Positions 31,884-35,726 of a stretch of 35,726 nucleotides of DNA are shown here, piece by piece. Position 1 is the stretch's first letter. Each line of letters starts with the position of its first letter. The notes under the pieces are model-generated. The model did no database searches. It worked only from the letters and a program-made list of their open reading frames with translations, and had not been told where the DNA came from. This stretch comes from Candidatus Altimarinota bacterium. Lineage in GTDB: Bacteria; Patescibacteriota; Gracilibacteria; UBA4473. Location of the stretch: assembly GCA_018608565.1 (NCBI GenBank), contig JABAZT010000029.1:2163-37888 (forward strand), read 5' to 3'. Made by a program: the position numbers and the translations under genes.

Positions 31884-33461
31884 ATGAGTGTTTTTAAGCA
31901 TTTACTTTTCGGATCAATTTCATGTGTCATTTTGATCAGTACTATTTTTTCAGCACAAGCATTTACTCAGAGCAGTTTCTCTGTCAGTATGAATCCAGCT
32001 GGGAATGGAGATACTGGGGGGCATGAAAGTTTAAGCGGGGGGCCATTTGTAGATACGGGGTATACTTTTAATGGAAAACCTATTTATGGATCTGAGTCAG
32101 TTTATTCCTACACATTTTGGTTTTGGTCAGCGTCAACATATGGTGGACCATCTGGGGCTTATGTGGCTTCGGGATCACTAACGGATGCATTAGAAGGAAC
32201 TCCGGGTCCAACTCCGGGGGATGCGGCTTGGCTTGGATCTTCTACGGATCCATCAGTAGCGGTGGAAAATCCAACTACAACAAGTGGTTTGGTATGGGAG
32301 AATTATTTTGGTCAGGTGGTTGAGTCTGGAAGTTTTGAAGCATCTCCAGGTGATGGACCAAAAACGTATCATACCGTTTCATATACAAATCCAACAGGAA
32401 TTGGATCTTGTGTAAATAATGGAGAAGTTCTTGAGCAGGATTACCAAGAGTCTTGTAGTTTTACGATAACAGCAGGAGATCTAAGTGAGAGGTTTTCTTT
32501 TGATTACTCTTATTCACATTCTGAATTTGAGATAGCAGATACAATCAATGCTCAGCTTGGAATATTTGGAACTCAGGTAAATCTTATTGCCCCTTCAACT
32601 ATAGAAGTGACTCTTGCCTTTCCTTTAAAAAATATTCATGAAAATGCAGTACTCAGCATAGGAGGATCGGAAATTCCTTTTATTGATACTCCAGAGCCAG
32701 AGTCAGGTCATTATAGAGCTACCATTGTGGGAAGTGGTATGAATTGTCAAAATGATTCAGGAAGCTTTGTTGCGGAGACTGCTGGATGTAGTTTTGCTAT
32801 CAAAAATACAACAACAGGGGAATCAGAAACATTTACTTATGCTGCAGGAGAAATAAAAGCTCAGCATGCAGTATCTACTGATATCGATGTTAGATATGGA
32901 ATCTTTAATAGCTATGTAGTACTTGAGGCCCCCTCGACCGTGCACGTATATATTCCTCAGCCATTGGCAGGAGAATTTGGGTATGAACTCGAGTTTGTTT
33001 CTGAGGGGGAGGCAGTGGAGTTTGAGTTTCTTCCTGGATTTACAGTAAGAAAGAGACCTCCTGTTACTCCAATTCCACAAAAACCAGAGATGCCGCAAGA
33101 AATAAAAGATAAAATTGAGCGGATCCAAGCTTCAATTGAAAAAATAGATGCTAATATTACAAAAAAACAAGCTCAAATAGATGCAGTTCCTGCCAAAATA
33201 CAAGCACAACAAGACAAAATTGAAGTACTTAATAACAGGGTTGCCTCTTTTCAAGGAAAAATCGATGGAACCTCAAATCAGAAAAGAAAAGCTCGATGGG
33301 AGAATAGAATCGTACGATTTGAAGCTTCAATTGAAAAGAAAGAAACGAGCATTTCACGGCTAGAGGCAAGATCAGTAAAACTAGAGGCGCAGATTGGAAA
33401 GCTAGAAGTGCAAAAGCAGAAAAAAGAAGATAGGATCACTACGTTGTCAGAAGATTATTAA
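31884..33461 (+). CDS. Secreted protein with duplicated Cys-pair domain and C-terminal coiled coil
   Basis: The 525-residue protein has a signal peptide ending AQA (cleavage after about residue 26), a Gly/Ser/Tyr-rich beta region (27-170), then two related domains. The first (about 172-248) has Cys176 and Cys191 and ends QVNLIAPSTIEVTLAFPL. The second (about 284-361) has Cys288 and Cys302 and ends YVVLEAPSTVHVYIPQPL. Each pair is probably a disulfide. A Pro-rich hinge (391-404) leads into a coiled coil of about 115 residues (405-520) rich in Lys, Glu, Ile and Gln. No membrane anchor follows, so it may oligomerise or bind through the coil. No named family is recognised. A strong terminator ends it. 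Confidence 0.85.
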   Translation: MSVFKHLLFGSISCVILISTIFSAQAFTQSSFSVSMNPAGNGDTGGHESLSGGPFVDTGYTFNGKPIYGSESVYSYTFWFWSASTYGGPSGAYVASGSLTDALEGTPGPTPGDAAWLGSSTDPSVAVENPTTTSGLVWENYFGQVVESGSFEASPGDGPKTYHTVSYTNPTGIGSCVNNGEVLEQDYQESCSFTITAGDLSERFSFDYSYSHSEFEIADTINAQLGIFGTQVNLIAPSTIEVTLAFPLKNIHENAVLSIGGSEIPFIDTPEPESGHYRATIVGSGMNCQNDSGSFVAETAGCSFAIKNTTTGESETFTYAAGEIKAQHAVSTDIDVRYGIFNSYVVLEAPSTVHVYIPQPLAGEFGYELEFVSEGEAVEFEFLPGFTVRKRPPVTPIPQKPEMPQEIKDKIERIQASIEKIDANITKKQAQIDAVPAKIQAQQDKIEVLNNRVASFQGKIDGTSNQKRKARWENRIVRFEASIEKKETSISRLEARSVKLEAQIGKLEVQKQKKEDRITTLSEDY

Positions 33462-33489
33462 TAATAATTTGCCTTGGGTTGTATTAAGA

Positions 33490-33518
33490 AGCTCCGACCA
33501 AAAGGTTGGGGCTTTTTC
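33490..33518 (+). terminator. Terminator of the secreted coiled-coil gene
   Basis: A 10-bp stem AGCTCCGACC / GGTTGGGGCT (two G-T pairs) with an AAAA loop and five T. Confidence 0.88.
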
Positions 33519-33571
33519 TTTGAAGAGTGTTTTCACTTAAACTGGAGAGTGAATTAATAGTTTTAAGTCAG

Positions 33572-34042
33572 TTAGTTTGATTCCAGCATTATCTTTATCT
33601 GAAGTTCGCCGACTAAAACAGGAATCAAATTATCGGCAGAAAACGGAATATTTAACGGATGAAAAAGAACAAAACGATTGCCATCAATGGTATTTATAGT
33701 TGTAAACGGCATAACTGGTTGTGATTCTTTGCCATAGTAACAAATTCTATCACTTTTTAATCCGGTTCCTTGGAGCATTGTAGTTCGATCGGCAAGAACT
33801 TGTACATTGTCCCATTTTAAGGGTTCAGCAGTTCGGAGTATTTGAGCATTGAGGCCTCCAGAGCTATTTGTGACAGGGTTTTCAAATACTATTACATGTG
33901 CCCCCGAATCATCAAGTTCATACAGGTATCCCTGGTCATTTAGGGTTGCTCCTGGATATTCAACAAAGCTTCCAATCACAGTGGATGGATCTAGTGGTTC
34001 TTCTTCAGAGTCTAGAAATTTTTCAGTTCTATTTGTACTCAT
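33572..34042 (-). CDS. Uncharacterised acidic beta-rich protein, 156 residues
   Basis: No family is recognised. The N-terminus is acidic and disordered (SEEEPLDPS), and the rest alternates short strands and turns (GAHVIVFENPVTN, AQILRTAEPLKW, RFVLFHPLNIPF, LVGELQIKIML). No signal peptide is present. It is divergent from dusB, and the two promoters lie back to back. Its promoter puts +1 exactly on the A of the ATG. Confidence 0.75.
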   Translation of the reverse strand: MSTNRTEKFLDSEEEPLDPSTVIGSFVEYPGATLNDQGYLYELDDSGAHVIVFENPVTNSSGGLNAQILRTAEPLKWDNVQVLADRTTMLQGTGLKSDRICYYGKESQPVMPFTTINTIDGNRFVLFHPLNIPFSADNLIPVLVGELQIKIMLESN

Positions 34043-34048
34043 GTCTTG

Positions 34049-34078
34049 ATACTATTGTTTTTCTGGTGATTTTGTCAA
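34049..34078 (-). promoter_or_regulatory. Promoter of the 156-residue orphan, predicted leaderless
   Basis: Minus strand TTGACA, an 18-base spacer and TAGTAT, then 6 bases and ATG. Confidence 0.7.
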
Positions 34079-34085
34079 ATCTCAA

Positions 34086-34113
34086 TTGACTTTCGGTTAT
34101 TGCTGAGTAGGTC
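34086..34113 (+). promoter_or_regulatory. Possible dusB promoter
   Basis: TTGACT, a 16-base spacer and TAGGTC, predicting a leader of about 3 bases. The -10 box is weak. The -35 box is back to back with that of the divergent gene. Confidence 0.4.
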
Positions 34114-34122
34114 TACAGATAG

Positions 34123-35100
34123 ATGTCACAAAATTTCTGGAATACCCTTGATCGCCCTATTCTCATCCTTGCCCCCATGGCAGGATACACTGAGAGCCCG
34201 TTTCGTCGGCTTATCCGAGAGATTGAGCCAAGTGTTTTACTAGTGTCAGAGCTGGTCTCTGCAGAGGCGCTTCGTCGTGGAAATGAAAAAACCATGAGAA
34301 TGATTGAATTTGTTCCTGAGGAGAAAAACTATTATGCAGTTCAACTTTTCGGGAATGAGGTATCCGCTTTTATCGAGGCTGGGAAAATAGTTCAGGATTT
34401 AGGGGTTGATTATATAGATATAAACCTAGGATGTCCTTCGCCAAAAGTTGTAGGATCTGGACATGGTTCAGCGTTACTCAAAGATCCATGTACAACCGCA
34501 AAACTGATTGAAAAATTAGTTCAAAGCGTGGATATACCGGTGACGGTCAAGATGCGTCTTGGATTTTACGATGATGAAGGGCTTATTGATACGGCAAAGA
34601 CATTTGAATCCGCAGGGATCTCTGCTCTTGCGATACACGGACGAACAACCAAGCAAAAATTTGCTGGACAGGCGGATTGGACCAAGATCTATGAAGTAAA
34701 AGAGCATTTATCAATTCCGGTTATAGGGAACGGAGATATTACTTCAGCTCGTATTGCACAGCAAAAATTACAAAATCTTGATGGAGTAATGATTGGTCGT
34801 GCCGCGATGCGAAATCCTTGGATTTTTAAGCAAACGAGAGATGTTTTCGAAGGGAGAGATCCATCTCCAAAGCCGGCGCTTTCAGAACAATTAGATTTTT
34901 TCCGACAGCACGCAGACCTGGCTACAGAGTTCAAAAATGAAAGATGGGCCATGATAGAGCTTAGAAAGCATTTTAGTCATTTTGTTCGTGGTGTGCGGAA
35001 TGCGGCAGTATTTCGTGATAAGCTTATTCGGATTGAGTCTCGAGAGGAGATGGAGCAAATATTTGAGGAAATATTGAGGCATGAGCTTCCGCCCAAATAA
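34123..35100 (+). CDS. dusB: tRNA-dihydrouridine synthase (DusB type)
   Basis: The 325-residue FMN enzyme reduces uridines in the D loop of tRNA. Seen motifs are LILAPMAGYTESPFRRL near the N-terminus, the substrate-binding block DINLGCPSPKVVGSGHGSAL with the catalytic Cys (usually followed by NGAGSALM), VTVKMRLG, LAIHGRTTKQKFAGQADW and the FMN-phosphate site IPVIGNGDI and GVMIGRAAMRNPWIF. The C-terminal helical domain is the usual RNA-binding part. The active-site loop reads KVVGSGHG instead of KVxxxxxG with Asn, a mild variation. No neighbouring fis or other partner is seen. The leader is very short. Confidence 0.95.
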   Translation: MSQNFWNTLDRPILILAPMAGYTESPFRRLIREIEPSVLLVSELVSAEALRRGNEKTMRMIEFVPEEKNYYAVQLFGNEVSAFIEAGKIVQDLGVDYIDINLGCPSPKVVGSGHGSALLKDPCTTAKLIEKLVQSVDIPVTVKMRLGFYDDEGLIDTAKTFESAGISALAIHGRTTKQKFAGQADWTKIYEVKEHLSIPVIGNGDITSARIAQQKLQNLDGVMIGRAAMRNPWIFKQTRDVFEGRDPSPKPALSEQLDFFRQHADLATEFKNERWAMIELRKHFSHFVRGVRNAAVFRDKLIRIESREEMEQIFEEILRHELPPK

Positions 35101-35442
35101 TATCTTTTAAATAGCATCTATTGATTAACGAATATAAGGCTAATTCTTAATTTTAAGGTACTGGAAAGTAAAAATGTATTCTCGAGCGCCCCGAGGATCT
35201 TTAAAATTATGATTGAAGTAAAAAAATAATATGAAAGGAGTTCTAAAATTGGGTTTACTATCGAGTTGGAGATAGTCTGTAGCAGACAAGATTTTATATA
35301 TTCCAGATAGAATTTTCCTCAACTACACCTGTTTTCTGTTTCTACTTCTGTCATTTTTTTGATTTGATTTTAAGTGAGTACTTGGAGAGTTTTAATAGAA
35401 AACGTTCTCAGGATTCTGTCATTAGGTTTTTGTACATTTCTT
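35101..35442. other. Gene-free AT-rich stretch after dusB
   Basis: Nothing coding is recognised in this interval. A small hairpin (CTCG...CGAG, about 35182-35195) is the only structure seen, and no clear dusB terminator was found. Confidence 0.6.
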
Positions 35443-35472
35443 TTGCAATACATTTGTAGTTGAGGTTACAAT
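35443..35472 (+). promoter_or_regulatory. Promoter of the last secreted-protein gene
   Basis: TTGCAA, an 18-base spacer and TACAAT; leader about 48 bases, longer than for most genes here, and without a Shine-Dalgarno sequence. Confidence 0.55.
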
Positions 35473-35526
35473 CGGGCAGACAGTAAAAAACTAACCCTTT
35501 TAACTTAAACCATAATTAATCCCTCT

Positions 35527-35726
35527 ATGAACCATACCTATTTGAGACGGCTTACAGCGCTGGCAGTATTACCCACATTGTTATTTAGTCAGGTGTTTGC
35601 GGCTGGATCGTTAATCATTGAAGATGATGACACCAATAAGATTACTATTACTGGGGATGCCAACGTAACTCAGGATTATACACTTACGTTTCCAGCTTCA
35701 CTGGGGACCAATGGTCAGTTTATGAA
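35527..35726 (+). CDS. Secreted protein, N-terminal fragment
   Basis: Sixty-six codons are visible before the window ends. The first 23 form a signal peptide (RRLTALAVLPTLLFSQVFA, then AGS). The mature start is beta-rich and ends with DYTLTFPASLGTNGQFM, which resembles the repeats with TLTLPxxxGTxGQxL found in phage tail-fibre-like and CPR adhesin-like proteins. The rest, and therefore the type of protein, cannot be seen. Confidence 0.75.
   Translation, partial: MNHTYLRRLTALAVLPTLLFSQVFAAGSLIIEDDDTNKITITGDANVTQDYTLTFPASLGTNGQFM

Overview
The window reads as a compact chromosomal segment of a Candidate Phyla Radiation (Patescibacteria) bacterium. Supporting signs are AT-rich DNA, mostly single-gene or two-gene transcription units, CPR-typical envelope proteins (DUF4012, lamin-tail/PKD, signal-peptide beta-rich proteins), TrmB-type regulation, and many orphan soluble proteins. 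Possession of chorismate synthase and class I fructose-1,6-bisphosphatase suggests a CPR lineage that is less reduced than most, perhaps Peregrinibacteria-like; this placement is inference. TGA is used only as a stop (two genes) and never occurs inside the conserved genes, so the code appears to be the standard bacterial one, not the UGA=Gly code of Gracilibacteria/Absconditabacteria.

Layout. 1-2.9 kb: the 3' part of rpoC, then rpsL-rpsG. 3-6.8 kb: a GT2 glycosyltransferase, tRNA-Arg(TCT), a TrmB-like regulator with aroC, and an orphan gene divergent from them. 7-10.9 kb: ychF, a membrane-anchored surface protein with a duplicated motif, an exonuclease III homologue, an S4-domain protein and a small ORF lacking a canonical start. 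10.9-16.3 kb: mnmA, tRNA-Arg(GCG), a beta-CASP ribonuclease, then rpmH-rnpA-yidC. 16.3-21 kb: an orphan, uvrB, a DUF4012 protein and another orphan. 21-24.8 kb: a lysyl-tRNA synthetase fused to two DUF2000-like domains, tRNA-Thr(TGT) and a Xer-type recombinase. 24.9-31.4 kb: an orphan, fbp, a lamin-tail/PKD secreted protein, two membrane proteins and two orphans. 31.4-35.7 kb: an IS200/IS605 tnpA remnant, a secreted coiled-coil protein, an orphan, dusB and the start of another secreted protein.

Together the genes are dominated by translation and RNA metabolism (RNA polymerase, S12, S7, L34, RNase P protein, LysRS, MnmA, Dus, YchF, beta-CASP nuclease, three tRNAs), DNA repair (UvrB, Xth, Xer) and cell-surface display.

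Two observations stand out. First, LysRS carries about 310 extra C-terminal residues forming two tandem DUF2000-like (peptidyl-tRNA-hydrolase-II-fold) modules, an architecture I do not know from the literature. Second, start codons almost never have a Shine-Dalgarno sequence; instead a sigma70-type -10 box lies 6-7 bases before the ATG of at least seven genes, and within about 15 bases of several more, predicting widespread leaderless transcripts. All positions were derived by eye; no searches were run.
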